Below, piece by piece: positions 43,555 through 52,989 of a stretch of DNA of 64,000 nucleotides; within the stretch, counting starts at the first letter, position 1, and each line of letters starts with the position of its first letter. This stretch comes from Cellulomonas fulva (lineage in GTDB: Bacteria > Actinomycetota > Actinomycetes > Actinomycetales > Cellulomonadaceae). Below the pieces are notes generated by a model. It saw only the letters and a program-made list of their open reading frames with translations. It was not told where the DNA came from and searched no databases. Location: NCBI RefSeq assembly GCF_018531375.1, contig NZ_JAHBOH010000001.1, positions 2,480,001 to 2,544,000 on the forward strand. Direction: 5' to 3'. A program made the translations under genes and the position numbers.

Positions 43555-44988
43555 GTGACGCACGACCACACCCCTGACCCGGTCCCGACGAGCCCGACGA
43601 GCGCGACGGCCGCCGGTGCGGCGCCCGACGACGAGCGCACCACCGTCCTGCGCGAGCGGGTCGCGCGCGCGTTCCCGGCGCTGCGCGCCGATCTCGAGGC
43701 GCTCGTGCGCATCCCGTCGGTGTCCAACGGCGAGTTCGACCAGGCGCACGTCGAGGCGAGCGCCGAGCACGTCGCGGGCCTGCTGCGGGACGCCGGGCTC
43801 GCCGACGTCCGCGTGCTGCGGGTCACCGGCGGCGCCGGGCAGGTGGGCCGGCCCGCGGTCGTGGGGCACCGACCGGGCCCCGCGGGCGCGCCGACGGTCC
43901 TGCTCTACGCGCACCACGATGTCCAGCCGCCGGGGGACGACGCCGACTGGTCCAGCGCGCCGTTCGAGCCCACCGAGCGCGACGGCCGCCTGTACGGCCG
44001 CGGCGCGGCGGACGACAAGGCCGGGATCGTCGCCCACGTCGGGGCGCTGCGCGCGCTCGGCGACGAGCTCGGCGTCGGTGTCGTCGTGTTCGTCGAGGGC
44101 GAGGAGGAGATCGGCTCCCCGACCTTCGCGGACTTCCTGCACGCGCACCACGAGGAGCTCGCGGCCGACGTGATGGTCGTGGCGGACTCGTCGAACTGGG
44201 CCGTCGGGACGCCTGGCCTGACCACGTCGCTGCGCGGGCTCGTCGACTGCGAGGTCGAGGTCGCGGTCGTCGACCACGCGATCCACTCCGGCATGTTCGG
44301 CGGTCCGGTCCTCGACGCGCCGACGCTCCTGGCCCGCCTGATCGCGACGCTGCACGACGAGAACGGCGACGTGGCCGTCGCGGGGCTGCACCGCGCCCCG
44401 GACCCGACCGTCGACTACGACGAGGCGACGCTGCGTGCCGACGCGGGCGTCCTGGACGGCGTCCGGCTCGCGGGCACCGGCCCGTTGACCGCCCGGATGT
44501 GGACGCGTCCGGCCCTCAGCGTGATCGGGTTCGACGCCCCGCGCGTCGCGAGCGCGTCGAACACGATCACCCCGCGGGCCACGGCCAAGCTCTCCCTGCG
44601 CATCGCCCCGGGCAGCGACCCCGCGCAGGCGGCGGCCGCGCTGCGGGCCCACCTCGAGTCGCACGCACCGTTCGGGGCGCGGGTGACCGTGCGGGACGGC
44701 GAGCAGGGCAAGCCGTTCCAGGCCCCGCAGGACTCGGCCGCGATGCAGGCCGCGCGGTGGGCGTTCGGGCAGGCGTGGGGCACCGAGCCGGTCGACATCG
44801 GCATCGGCGGGTCCATCCCGTTCATCGCCGACCTGCTGGAGCTCAACCCCGCCGCGGCGATCCTGGTGACCGGGGTCGAGGACCCGGACTCCCGTGCGCA
44901 CGGCGCCGACGAGTCGGTCCACCTCGGTGAGCTCGAGCGGGTGGTGCTGGCCGAGGCGCTCCTGCTCGAGCGGCTCGCCCGGGGCTGA
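43555..44988 (+). CDS. M20 family dipeptidase
   Basis: 477-residue cytosolic di-zinc peptidase of the M20 dipeptidase/CNDP group. The metal site is visible as YAHHDVQPPGDDADW, GRGAADDKAG and EGEEEIGS (Glu bridging base), with a dimerisation insert that includes DHAIHSGMFGG. The last metal ligand is near the C-terminus (RAHGADESVHLGE). The first ~25 residues are Pro/Thr/Ala-rich and dispensable-looking. GTG 43555 lacks a ribosome site. It is a single gene divergent from the DUF3043 gene. Dipeptide substrate not assignable. Confidence 0.92.
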   Translation: MTHDHTPDPVPTSPTSATAAGAAPDDERTTVLRERVARAFPALRADLEALVRIPSVSNGEFDQAHVEASAEHVAGLLRDAGLADVRVLRVTGGAGQVGRPAVVGHRPGPAGAPTVLLYAHHDVQPPGDDADWSSAPFEPTERDGRLYGRGAADDKAGIVAHVGALRALGDELGVGVVVFVEGEEEIGSPTFADFLHAHHEELAADVMVVADSSNWAVGTPGLTTSLRGLVDCEVEVAVVDHAIHSGMFGGPVLDAPTLLARLIATLHDENGDVAVAGLHRAPDPTVDYDEATLRADAGVLDGVRLAGTGPLTARMWTRPALSVIGFDAPRVASASNTITPRATAKLSLRIAPGSDPAQAAAALRAHLESHAPFGARVTVRDGEQGKPFQAPQDSAAMQAARWAFGQAWGTEPVDIGIGGSIPFIADLLELNPAAAILVTGVEDPDSRAHGADESVHLGELERVVLAEALLLERLARG

Positions 44989-45006
44989 GGCGCGCCGCCG
45001 GGGAGA

Positions 45007-45549
45007 TCAGCGCGCGGCGACGTCCACGGCGCGGGCCCAGGCCGCGACGTCGTCGGGGACGGGCGGGCTCGTCACGTGCTCCCCGACGATGAGCGCGACC
45101 ACGTCGGGGGCCGGCACCCGGGTGCCGTCGCGGCCCAGGAACCGGCCGGCGACGATCCCGCGCGCGACGTGCTCGGGCGCGCCCGCGCGCGACCTGCGCG
45201 AGAACGACTGCTCGAGGTAGACCACGCGCTCGTCCCAGCCGAGGACGCGCGTCGCGATCTCGAACCGCTGCCGGTAGGTCAGCGACCGCCGGTACTTGAT
45301 GGTCTGCGCCGCGACCACGGGGTACCAGCCGCGCTCGTTCAGCTCGCCGAACGCGCCGAGGTCCGCCAGGTAGTTGCTGCGAGCGACGTCCATGCACTGC
45401 AGGTAGATGCCGTTGTTCATGTGCCGGTACAGGTCGAGGTCCGACGCGTGCACGCGCATGCGCGTCGTGGAGACGTCGAGGAGCTGCTGCCCCGGGACGG
45501 CCCGGCGCGGGTGGAAGGTCGCGGCGGCGAGCTGCATCGTGCGGATCAC
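45007..45549 (-). CDS. Thioesterase-family (hotdog-fold) protein
   Basis: 180 residues. The core DLDLYRHMNNGIYLQCMDVARSNYL (quoted in part: DLDLYRHMNNG) matches the acyl-CoA thioesterase/THEM6-like hotdog family, with the long central helix following the N-N-G-x-Y motif and a basic YRRSLTYRQRFEIATRVLG strand pair. Specificity is unknown. GTG 45549 follows TAACAT by 6 nt. It is convergent with the M20 dipeptidase. Confidence 0.82.
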   Translation of the reverse strand: MIRTMQLAAATFHPRRAVPGQQLLDVSTTRMRVHASDLDLYRHMNNGIYLQCMDVARSNYLADLGAFGELNERGWYPVVAAQTIKYRRSLTYRQRFEIATRVLGWDERVVYLEQSFSRRSRAGAPEHVARGIVAGRFLGRDGTRVPAPDVVALIVGEHVTSPPVPDDVAAWARAVDVAAR

Positions 45550-45555
45550 GGCGCG

Positions 45556-45561
45556 ATGTTA
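45556..45561 (-). promoter_or_regulatory. Predicted leaderless -10 box of the thioesterase gene
   Basis: TAACAT on the minus strand, 6 nt before GTG 45549. Confidence 0.5.
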
Positions 45562-45583
45562 CTCGCCGGTACGTCTGCGGGCC

Positions 45584-45609
45584 GCGGAGGGGCGGGCACG
45601 TCCCTCCGC
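45584..45609. terminator. Hairpin downstream of nadA
   Basis: 8-bp stem GCGGAGGG / CCCTCCGC with a 10-nt loop, 26 bp beyond the nadA stop on the minus strand. Confidence 0.4.
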
Positions 45610-45634
45610 ACCTGCCAGGGTGCGACGCGCCCGC

Positions 45635-46834
45635 TCAGTAGCCGGGCAGCGCGAGCATCTGGTCGAGCGCGACGCGGGCCCAGTGCGCGTCGTCAGGGTC
45701 GACGACGATCCGGTTGACCACCCGCCCGGCCGCGAGCGACTCGAGCGTCCACACCAGGTGCGGCAGGTCGATGCGGTTCATGGTGGAGCAGAAGCACACC
45801 GTCGAGTCCAGGTAGTGGACGGACTTGTCGGGGTGCGCGGCGGCGAGGCGGCGCACCAGGTTGAGCTCGGTGCCGATCGCCCACGACGAGCCCGCCGGGG
45901 CTGCGTCGAGCGCCTTGATGATGTACTCCGTCGAGCCCACCATGTCGGCCGCGGTGACCACCTCGTGCTTGCACTCGGGGTGCACCAGGACGGTGACGCC
46001 GGGGTCGGCGGCGCGCACGTCGGCCACGTTGCGCTCGGAGAACCGGCCGTGCACCGAGCAGTGCCCGCGCCACAGGATCATCCGCGCGTCGCGCAGCTGG
46101 GCCGCCGTGAGCCCGCCACCGGGGCGCCGCGGGTCGAAGACCACGCAGTCGTCGAGCGAGAGGCCGAGCTGCTGCACCGCGGTGTTGCGGCCCAGGTGCT
46201 GGTCCGGCATGAACAGGACCTTGCCCGTGCCGTCGACCCCGCCGACCTTGTCGAACGCCCAGCGCAGCGCGACGTGGGCGTTCGAGGACGTGCACACCGT
46301 GCCGCCGTGGCGGCCCGTGAACGCCTTGATCGCAGCGGTCGAGTTCATGTAGGTGACCGGCACCGTCTCGTCCGCGACGCCGGCGTCGACCAGCACGTCC
46401 CACGCGTCGTCGACCTGGTCGATCGCGGCCATGTCGGCCATCGAGCAGCCGGCCGCGAGGTCCGGCAGCACCACCTGCTGCTCGTCGGACGTGAGGATGT
46501 CGGCCGACTCCGCCATGAAGTGGACGCCGCAGAACACCACGTACTCGGCCTCGGGACGCGCCGCCGCCTCGCGCGCGAGCTTGAACGAGTCGCCCGTGAC
46601 GTCGGCGAACGCGATCACCTCGTCGCGCTGGTAGTGGTGGCCGAGCACGAACGCCCGGTCGCCCAGGGCGGCCCGGGCGGCGCGTGCGCGCTCCACGAGG
46701 TCGGGGTCGCTGGGCGCCGGCAGGTCGCCGACGCACTCCACTCCGCGCTCCGACGCCAGGTCGGCGCCACGACCGAGCAGGAGCAGCGCCGAGGGCGCCG
46801 GCTCCGCGAACGTCCGGGGGGTCGTCAGGCTCAC
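45635..46834 (-). CDS. nadA: Quinolinate synthase
   Basis: Condenses iminoaspartate with dihydroxyacetone phosphate to quinolinate, in de novo NAD synthesis; needs a [4Fe-4S] cluster. The 399-residue protein has LGHHYQRDEV, FCGVHFMAESADIL, the cluster-ligand region AAGCSMADM, TYMNSTAAIKA, VHPECKHEVV and the last cluster Cys in STVCFCSTMNRI. GTG 46834 gives a length normal for the long form; the frame continues upstream without conserved sequence. nadB and nadC are not in the window. Confidence 0.96.
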   Translation of the reverse strand: MSLTTPRTFAEPAPSALLLLGRGADLASERGVECVGDLPAPSDPDLVERARAARAALGDRAFVLGHHYQRDEVIAFADVTGDSFKLAREAAARPEAEYVVFCGVHFMAESADILTSDEQQVVLPDLAAGCSMADMAAIDQVDDAWDVLVDAGVADETVPVTYMNSTAAIKAFTGRHGGTVCTSSNAHVALRWAFDKVGGVDGTGKVLFMPDQHLGRNTAVQQLGLSLDDCVVFDPRRPGGGLTAAQLRDARMILWRGHCSVHGRFSERNVADVRAADPGVTVLVHPECKHEVVTAADMVGSTEYIIKALDAAPAGSSWAIGTELNLVRRLAAAHPDKSVHYLDSTVCFCSTMNRIDLPHLVWTLESLAAGRVVNRIVVDPDDAHWARVALDQMLALPGY

Positions 46835-46926
46835 GGCACGATCCTCGCACAGCGCGCGCGGCCGGCCTCGGGACCGTCCGCGGGCGCCCGGCGTGACCTG
46901 CGTCGCTCGCGTGGGAGCATGCGGGC

Positions 46927-48108
46927 GTGCGTGTGCTGGTGGCCCCGGACGGGTTCGGCTCGAGCCTGACGTCCGCGCAGGCGACGACGACGATCGTCGA
47001 CGCCTGGCGTTCGGCCTGCCCGCACGACGACGTGCACGGCTGCCCCCTGTCCGACGGCGGTCCCGGCTTCGTGGAGACGCTGCGGACCTCGCTCGGCGGC
47101 GAGCTCGTCGGAGCGACGGTCGGCGGACCGCTCGGCACGCCCGTACCCGCCGGTCTCCTGGTGGTCGACGACGAGCGCGGGCGCACCGCGTACGTCGAGT
47201 CGGCCCACGCCGTCGGCCTGGCGCTCGTCCCGCCCGAGCTGCGGGACCCGACGCGCACCACCACCCGCGGCCTGGGCGAGCTCCTCGAGGCCGCACGGGC
47301 GACGGGCGCCCGCCGGGTGGTCGTCGGGCTGGGCGGGTCGGCGACGAACGACGCCGGCGCAGGCATGCTCGTCGGGCTCGGCCTGCCCGACCCGCGCGGG
47401 CTCCTCGGAGGAGGCGGCGGTCCGCTCGCGGCCGTGACGCCCGACGACCTCGCGGGCCTGCGCGAGCTGCGCGCGCGCTGGGCGGGCACCGAGCTGCTGG
47501 TCGCCTCCGACGTCGACGTCCCGCTGCTCGGTCTGCAGGGGGCCAGCGGGGGCTTCGCGGCGCAGAAGGGTGCGACCCCCGCGCAGGCGCAGGAGCTCGA
47601 GCGTGCGCTCGCGTCGTTCTCCCGCGCCGCGGTCACCGCCCTCGGCGACGCGCTCCGGCCGGACCTGCTCGCCGCCCGGACGGCCTCGCCGGCGACGCGC
47701 CTGACGCACGCGCCCGGTGCCGGCGCCGCCGGGGGGCTGGGGTTCGGGCTCGCGCTGCTCGGGGGACGGACGGTCCCCGGCGCCGCCCTCGTCGCCGACG
47801 CGGTCCGCCTCGACGAGCGCATCGCGGCGGCGGACCTCGTGGTCACGGGCGAGGGCCGGTTCGACTGGCAGTCGCTGCACGGCAAGGTCGCGGCGCTCGT
47901 CGCCGAGCGTGCGCTGCCGCACGCCGTCCCGACGATCGTGGTGGCCGGGCAGGTGCAGGTGGGGCGGCGTGAGCAGTCGGCCGCCGGCGTCGCGGGTGCG
48001 TACGCCGTGGCGGAGCACCCCGACGAGGTGGCGCGGGCGCTCGCCGACCCCGCCGGCACGCTCGCCGCGCGGGTCGTCCGCGTCGCGCGGACGTGGTCGC
48101 CGGCCTGA
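46927..48108 (+). CDS. Glycerate 2-kinase-type glycerate kinase
   Basis: Phosphorylates D-glycerate. The 393-residue GlxK/GarK-family protein has VAPDGFGSSLTSAQA at the start, CPLSDGGPGFVETL, the signature GLGGSATNDAGAGM (about residues 137-150), GAAGGLGFGLALLGG and VVTGEGRFDWQSLHGK. GTG 46927; divergent from nadA, upstream of erpA on the same strand. In mycobacteria the same family lies next to erpA (Rv2204c-Rv2205c), so the neighbourhood is conserved, though a functional link is not known. Confidence 0.9.
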   Translation: MRVLVAPDGFGSSLTSAQATTTIVDAWRSACPHDDVHGCPLSDGGPGFVETLRTSLGGELVGATVGGPLGTPVPAGLLVVDDERGRTAYVESAHAVGLALVPPELRDPTRTTTRGLGELLEAARATGARRVVVGLGGSATNDAGAGMLVGLGLPDPRGLLGGGGGPLAAVTPDDLAGLRELRARWAGTELLVASDVDVPLLGLQGASGGFAAQKGATPAQAQELERALASFSRAAVTALGDALRPDLLAARTASPATRLTHAPGAGAAGGLGFGLALLGGRTVPGAALVADAVRLDERIAAADLVVTGEGRFDWQSLHGKVAALVAERALPHAVPTIVVAGQVQVGRREQSAAGVAGAYAVAEHPDEVARALADPAGTLAARVVRVARTWSPA

Positions 48109-48177
48109 CGCGCCCGTCTGGCGGGCGCGGCGGTGTGGCATCGGTCTCGCCTGCGCGGCACCGGCCCGCAGGAGTCG

Positions 48178-48183
48178 TACGCT
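48178..48183 (+). promoter_or_regulatory. Possible -10 box of erpA
   Basis: TACGCT about 74 nt before the erpA ATG, which has its own ribosome site, implying a leadered mRNA of about 65 nt. No good -35 is visible. Confidence 0.35.
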
Positions 48184-48256
48184 GGACGGGAACATTCGAG
48201 CTGCTGCCGCTGTTGGTGGCGTTCGAGAGACGTTCGTCATCCGTCAGGGAGTGCCC

Positions 48257-48607
48257 ATGAGCGAGACCACCGAGGTCGCCACGCACGGCGTCAACCTCAC
48301 CGACGTCGCCGCGAGCAAGATTCGCAGCCTGCTCGAGCAGGAGGGTCGCGACGACCTCCGGCTGCGGGTCGCCGTGCAGCCGGGCGGCTGCTCCGGCCTG
48401 ATCTACCAGCTCTACTTCGACGAGCGCCTGCTCGACGGGGACGCGACGCGCGACTACGACGGCGTCGAGGTCGTCGTCGACCGCATGAGCGTCCCGTACC
48501 TGGACGGCGCGACGATCGACTTCGCCGACACGATCGAGAAGCAGGGCTTCACGATCGACAACCCGAACGCGGGCAGCGCCTGCGCGTGCGGCGGCTCCTT
48601 CAGCTGA
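48257..48607 (+). CDS. erpA: Iron-sulfur cluster insertion protein (A-type carrier)
   Basis: A-type carrier (HesB/IscA) that delivers Fe-S clusters to apoproteins such as NadA, LipA and the Rieske protein, all encoded in this window. The 116-residue protein has the first Cys in VQPGGCSGLIYQL and the paired Cys in GSACACGGSFS at the C-terminus. GGGAG lies before ATG 48257. A long hairpin follows the stop. It resembles ErpA (Rv2204c) rather than SufA. Confidence 0.93.
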   Translation: MSETTEVATHGVNLTDVAASKIRSLLEQEGRDDLRLRVAVQPGGCSGLIYQLYFDERLLDGDATRDYDGVEVVVDRMSVPYLDGATIDFADTIEKQGFTIDNPNAGSACACGGSFS

Positions 48608-48635
48608 ACCCGTCGCGTCCCGCGTGGCGCCGGTG

Positions 48636-48672
48636 GACGAGGCCCGGATCCTTCAGGGATCCGGGCCTCGTC
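48636..48672. terminator. Hairpin terminator between erpA and the NifS-like gene
   Basis: 16-bp perfect stem (arms 48636-48651 and 48657-48672, TTCAG loop), 28 bp after the erpA stop. It can serve both convergent genes. Confidence 0.75.
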
Positions 48673-48747
48673 GTGCGTCCGGTGGCTGCTCGCGGGCCGG
48701 CGGCTGCTCGGGTCGATCGGCTCCCGGAGGTCGTCGACCGTCCGGGC

Positions 48748-50022
48748 TCAGAGGTCGGTGACGCCCAGCGTGGCCCGGACGTCGGCGACGGCGCGGGGGA
48801 GCACGGCGAGGAAGTCCCGCACGTCGTCGTGCGTGGTGCCGTGGTGCAGCGCGACCCGGACGTTGCCCTGCGTGAGGACGCCCATGGCGGCGAGCACGTG
48901 CGACGGCTCGAGCGTGCTCGACGTGCACGCGGAGCCGGAGCCGACCGCGAACCCCCGCCGGTCGAGCTCGCCGACGATCGCCTCGCCGTCGACGTAGAGG
49001 CAGGAGAACGTCACGACGTGGGGGAGCCTGCGGTCCGGGTCGCCGACGACCTGGACGGCCGGCACGGTCGCCGCGACGCGCTCGCGCAGCTCGGCGACCA
49101 TCGCCCGCAGCCGTGCGTCCTGGCGGTCGCGCTCGGTCACCGCGGTCTGCAGGGCGACCGCCGCGGCGAGCGCCGCCGGGACGCTGACGCCACCGGGCGC
49201 CCAGCGGTCGTCGTCGTCGGGCCAGTCGGGGGAGCGGCGCACGCCGGCGCGCGTCGCCAGCACCCCGAGGCCGCCGGGCCCGCCCCAGTCGCCCGGGTCG
49301 GCGGCCAGGACGTCCCACGCCTCGCCGACCGGCGCGTGCCCCATGCTCGCCCCGGCGTCGACGAGCAGCGGCACCCCGGCCTCGCGGGCCGCGGCGTGCG
49401 CCTCGGCCACGGGCTGGAGCGTGCCGACCTCGCCGTTGGCGTGCTGGAGCGCCGCGAGGGCCACGCCGGGGCCGCTCACCTGCGCGACGAAGGCGTCGAG
49501 GTCGACGCGACCCTGCTGGTCGACCGCGATCGTGCGGCGCTCGCCCCCGCCGCGGGCCACGACGAAGTCGGTTGCGTGGAGCAGCGCCGCGCGCTCGACC
49601 GCGCTCACCACGACGGCGGTGCCGGCCCGGCGTCGACCGCGCGCGACCGAGCGCACGGCGTGGTGGAGCGCGAGCGTGTGCGAGCCCAGGAGGTCGACGT
49701 CCTGCGGGCGCGCGCCGAGCCCGGCCGCGAGGGCCTCGCGCGCGCCGTCCAGGAGCAGCCGGGCGCGCCGGCCCTCCGCGTGCAGCCGGCGCGGGTCCGC
49801 CCAGCCCTGGTCGAGCGCCTCCACGTAGGCCGCGCGGGCCTGCGGGAGCAGCGGCGCCCGTCCGCCGGCGTCGAGCACCACGCGCCGGGACGGGGGTGCC
49901 GGCTGCGCCCCGGTCATGGGCAGTGGCTCGTCCGGCAGCTCGTCGTGCTGCTCGTCGTGCTGCTCGCCGGATCCGGCGTCCGGTCCGGCGGAGGGACCGG
50001 GGTGAGGCTCGTGCGCGTCCAC
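48748..50022 (-). CDS. Degenerate cysteine-desulfurase (NifS/IscS)-like protein
   Basis: 424-residue fold-type-I aminotransferase-like protein. NifS features kept: HANGEVGTLQPV, VDAGAS, and the persulfide-Cys loop GSGSACTSSTLEPSH with Cys366. PLP features lost: the Schiff-base Lys position of the SxHKxxGPxG motif reads DPGDWGGPGG (Asp245), the PLP-stacking His of the SxxEHxA motif is Arg (SAVERAA), and the SGATESNN loop reads LGSHTLALH. It is unlikely to be a conventional desulfurase and may be an acceptor or scaffold. GTG 50022 follows TACCGT by 6 nt; ATG 49917 is the alternative. It sits convergent with erpA and divergent from ctaC. Confidence 0.75.
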   Translation of the reverse strand: MDAHEPHPGPSAGPDAGSGEQHDEQHDELPDEPLPMTGAQPAPPSRRVVLDAGGRAPLLPQARAAYVEALDQGWADPRRLHAEGRRARLLLDGAREALAAGLGARPQDVDLLGSHTLALHHAVRSVARGRRRAGTAVVVSAVERAALLHATDFVVARGGGERRTIAVDQQGRVDLDAFVAQVSGPGVALAALQHANGEVGTLQPVAEAHAAAREAGVPLLVDAGASMGHAPVGEAWDVLAADPGDWGGPGGLGVLATRAGVRRSPDWPDDDDRWAPGGVSVPAALAAAVALQTAVTERDRQDARLRAMVAELRERVAATVPAVQVVGDPDRRLPHVVTFSCLYVDGEAIVGELDRRGFAVGSGSACTSSTLEPSHVLAAMGVLTQGNVRVALHHGTTHDDVRDFLAVLPRAVADVRATLGVTDL

Positions 50023-50028
50023 ACGGGC

Positions 50029-50034
50029 ACGGTA
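50029..50034 (-). promoter_or_regulatory. Predicted leaderless -10 box of the NifS-like gene
   Basis: TACCGT on the minus strand, 6 nt before GTG 50022. It favours the 424-residue form with an acidic E-Q-H-D-repeat N-terminus over the ATG at 49917. Confidence 0.45.
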
Positions 50035-50196
50035 ACCGGCGCCGCGCGGACGTCCGGTCCCCGCCCGCCCTGCGTGCGTGGTGAAGAGGCTGTGGCGGCC
50101 CCCGTCGGGGTGTGTACGCGCGCCGTGCAGGTGTGACGGTGCTGACACCGTGTCGTCAACGGGTGTCACGACGCCGTGCCAGGGCGGATCGCGCGC

Positions 50197-50202
50197 TAGG
50201 CT
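50197..50202 (+). promoter_or_regulatory. Possible -10 box of the ctaC operon
   Basis: TAGGCT about 83 nt before the ctaC start; leadered mRNA, no convincing -35. Confidence 0.4.
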
Positions 50203-50284
50203 GCTCGGGTCGAGGACGAAGGTCCCACGTGCGTGCAGCTCCTACTGGGCGGCTCGCACCGGGACGCGAGCGAGAGGTCCCCCG

Positions 50285-51163
50285 TTGCACCCGGAAACCC
50301 CCCGCCGGAAGCGGCGCCCGGCCCTGAAGTGGGCGGGCATCGCGGCCGTCGCCGCCGTGGCCCTGAGCGGCTGCTCCGAGCAGGTCCAGCGCGGCTGGCT
50401 GCCTGGCGACTCGGACGCCGAGATCACCAACCAGACCGGCCGCATCACCGACCTCTGGGTCGGCTCGTGGGTCGCCGCACTGATCGTCGGCATCATCACG
50501 TGGGGCCTGATGCTCTGGTGCGTCGCGGTCTACCGGAAGCGCAAGGACGACGACGTCCTGCCGGTGCAGCTCCGGTACCACGTGCCGCTCGAGATCATGT
50601 ACGTGATCCTGCCGATCGTGATGGTGGGCGTGCTGTTCTTCTTCACCAACCGCGACATGACGGAGATCAACGACACGTCGGCGGACGCGGACCTGCACGT
50701 CCAGGTCATCGGCAAGCAGTGGAGCTGGGACTTCAACTACCTCGACGACGACGTGTACGAGACGGGCCAGCACGCGCAGGACGTGGGCGGCTCGAACGGC
50801 GTGCTCGACGACCAGGTGACGCTGTACCTGCCGGTCGGCGAGAGCGTCGAGTTCACGCTCGACTCGCGCGACGTCATCCACTCGTTCTGGATCCCGGCGT
50901 TCCTCTACAAGCTGGACATGATCCCCGGGAAGACCAACAGCTTCCAGGTCACGCCCGAGCAGACGGGCCTGTACCGCGGCAAGTGCGCCGAGCTGTGCGG
51001 AGAGGAGCACTCGTCGATGCTCTTCAACGTGCAGGTCGTGACGCGTGAGGAGTACGACGAGCACATGCAGGACCTGCGGGACAAGGGCCAGACGGGCTCG
51101 CTGGGGCTGGAGTACAGCCGCCAGCAGGACCTGGACAGCGCCGTCGAGGGGGGCGAGAGCTGA
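50285..51163 (+). CDS. ctaC: Cytochrome c oxidase subunit II
   Basis: Electron-entry subunit of the aa3 oxidase. The 292-residue protein has a lipoprotein signal (VALSGC, Cys30), two membrane helices ([17 protein letters not shown] and [18 protein letters not shown]) and an extracytoplasmic cupredoxin domain. Its CuA site is [12 protein letters not shown] (two Cys, His, Met), with the upstream His in DVIHSFWIP. Conserved sequence begins near a TTG at 50285, which has GAGAGG 7 nt upstream; no ATG or GTG fits, so a TTG start is inferred. It overlaps ctaD by one base (TGATG). Confidence 0.94.
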   Translation: MHPETPRRKRRPALKWAGIAAVAAVALSGCSEQVQRGWLPGDSDAEITNQTGRITDLWVGSWVAALIVGIITWGLMLWCVAVYRKRKDDDVLPVQLRYHVPLEIMYVILPIVMVGVLFFFTNRDMTEINDTSADADLHVQVIGKQWSWDFNYLDDDVYETGQHAQDVGGSNGVLDDQVTLYLPVGESVEFTLDSRDVIHSFWIPAFLYKLDMIPGKTNSFQVTPEQTGLYRGKCAELCGEEHSSMLFNVQVVTREEYDEHMQDLRDKGQTGSLGLEYSRQQDLDSAVEGGES

Positions 51164-52989
51164 TGGCCGTCGTCGCGGAGCACGTGCCCGGCCTGGCGCC
51201 CTCGCGCCAGACCCTCGGTCGCACCGTGGTGAAGTGGATCACCTCCACCGACCACAAGACGATCGGCTACATGTACCTGATCACCAGCTTCGTCTGGTTC
51301 ATGGTCGGTGGCCTGCTCGCCCTGCTGATCCGTGCGGAGCTGTTCACGCCCGGCATGGACGTGTTCCAGTCCAAGGAGCAGTACAACCAGGCGTTCACGA
51401 TGCACGGCACGATCATGCTGCTGCTGTTCGCGACGCCCCTGTTCGCCGGCTTCGCCAACGTGATCATGCCGCTGCAGATCGGTGCGCCGGACGTCGCGTT
51501 CCCGCGGCTGAACATGTTCGCGTACTGGCTCTTCTTCTTCGGCGGGCTGATCGCGGCCGGAGGGTTCCTCACGCCGCAGGGCGCCGCCTCGTTCGGCTGG
51601 TTCGCCTACGCGCCGCTGTCCAACACGGTCTACTCACCGGGGGTCGGGGGAGACCTCTGGGTCTTCGGCCTGGCGCTCGCCGGCTTCGGCACGATCCTCG
51701 GTGGCGTCAACTTCATCACCACGATCGTCACGATGCGCGCGCCCGGCATGACGATGTTCCGGATGCCGATCTTCACCTGGAACACCCTGGTGACGTCGCT
51801 GCTCGTGCTGATGGCGTTCCCGCCGCTGGCCGCGGCGCTGTTCGCGCTCGGCGCGGACCGCCGCCTGGGCGCACAGGTGTTCAACCCGGACAACGGCGGC
51901 GCCATCCTCTGGCAGCACCTGTTCTGGTTCTTCGGCCACCCCGAGGTCTACATCATCGCGCTGCCGTTCTTCGGCATCGTCACCGAGATCCTGCCGGTGT
52001 TCAGCCGCAAGCCGATCTTCGGCTACAAGGGCCTCGTCTACGCGACGATCGCGATCGCGGCGCTCTCGGTCACCGTGTGGGCGCACCACATGTACGTCAC
52101 CGGCTCGGTGCTGCTGCCGTTCTTCGCGTTCATGACGATGCTCATCGCGGTGCCGACCGGCGTGAAGTTCTTCAACTGGATCGGCACGATGTGGCGGGGG
52201 AAGATCACCTTCGAGACACCGATGCTGTGGACCCTCGGGTTCCTCATCACGTTCCTCTTCGGTGGCCTGACGGGCATCATCCTGTCCAGCCCGGCGCTCG
52301 ACTTCCACCTCTCCGACACCTACTTCGTCGTGGCGCACTTCCACTACGTCGTGTTCGGCACGGTCGTGTTCGCGATGTTCGCGGGCTTCTACTTCTGGTG
52401 GCCCAAGTTCACCGGGCGGATGCTCGACGAGCGCCTCGGCAAGATCCACTTCTGGACGCTCTTCATCGGGTTCCACACCACGTTCCTGGTGCAGCACTGG
52501 CTCGGGGTCGTCGGCATGCCGCGCCGCTACGCGGACTACTCCCCGGACGACGACTTCACCTGGATGAACCAGCTGTCGACCATCGGCGCGGTCATCCTGG
52601 CGGCCTCGACGCTCCCGTTCCTGTGGAACGTGTACACGACGGCGCGGAACGCGCCCAAGGTCACGGTCGACGACCCGTGGGGCTACGGCGGCTCCCTGGA
52701 GTGGGCCACCTCGTGCCCGCCCCCGCGCCACAACTTCACGTCGCTGCCGCGCATCCGCTCGGAGCGCCCCGCGTTCGACCTGCACCACCCCGAGGTCGCG
52801 GCCATGGACTTCGTGGAGCCGGACCCGGGTCCGCTCGACTGGGAGGCCGACCGCCGCGGTGAGACCGACGTCGCAGCCGAGCGCGTGGTGAACGGCTCGG
52901 GCGAGCCGGAGCAGTCCTCGGCCGTGGTGACGGACGATCCGCCGGTGGACGGCACGCAGACGACGCAGGACGGGGAGGGCTCGAAGTGA
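51163..52989 (+). CDS. ctaD: Cytochrome c oxidase subunit I
   Basis: Catalytic haem-copper subunit reducing O2 to water and pumping protons. The 608-residue protein has twelve membrane helices. Ligands visible are the low-spin haem His in FTMHGTIML, the CuB His-Tyr crosslink region FFGHPEVYI, the paired CuB His in VWAHHMY, and the haem His pair in [11 protein letters not shown]. The last ~80 residues are a hydrophilic acidic tail. It overlaps ctaC (TGATG) and ctaF (GTGA), forming operon ctaC-ctaD-ctaF. Confidence 0.97.
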   Translation: MAVVAEHVPGLAPSRQTLGRTVVKWITSTDHKTIGYMYLITSFVWFMVGGLLALLIRAELFTPGMDVFQSKEQYNQAFTMHGTIMLLLFATPLFAGFANVIMPLQIGAPDVAFPRLNMFAYWLFFFGGLIAAGGFLTPQGAASFGWFAYAPLSNTVYSPGVGGDLWVFGLALAGFGTILGGVNFITTIVTMRAPGMTMFRMPIFTWNTLVTSLLVLMAFPPLAAALFALGADRRLGAQVFNPDNGGAILWQHLFWFFGHPEVYIIALPFFGIVTEILPVFSRKPIFGYKGLVYATIAIAALSVTVWAHHMYVTGSVLLPFFAFMTMLIAVPTGVKFFNWIGTMWRGKITFETPMLWTLGFLITFLFGGLTGIILSSPALDFHLSDTYFVVAHFHYVVFGTVVFAMFAGFYFWWPKFTGRMLDERLGKIHFWTLFIGFHTTFLVQHWLGVVGMPRRYADYSPDDDFTWMNQLSTIGAVILAASTLPFLWNVYTTARNAPKVTVDDPWGYGGSLEWATSCPPPRHNFTSLPRIRSERPAFDLHHPEVAAMDFVEPDPGPLDWEADRRGETDVAAERVVNGSGEPEQSSAVVTDDPPVDGTQTTQDGEGSK

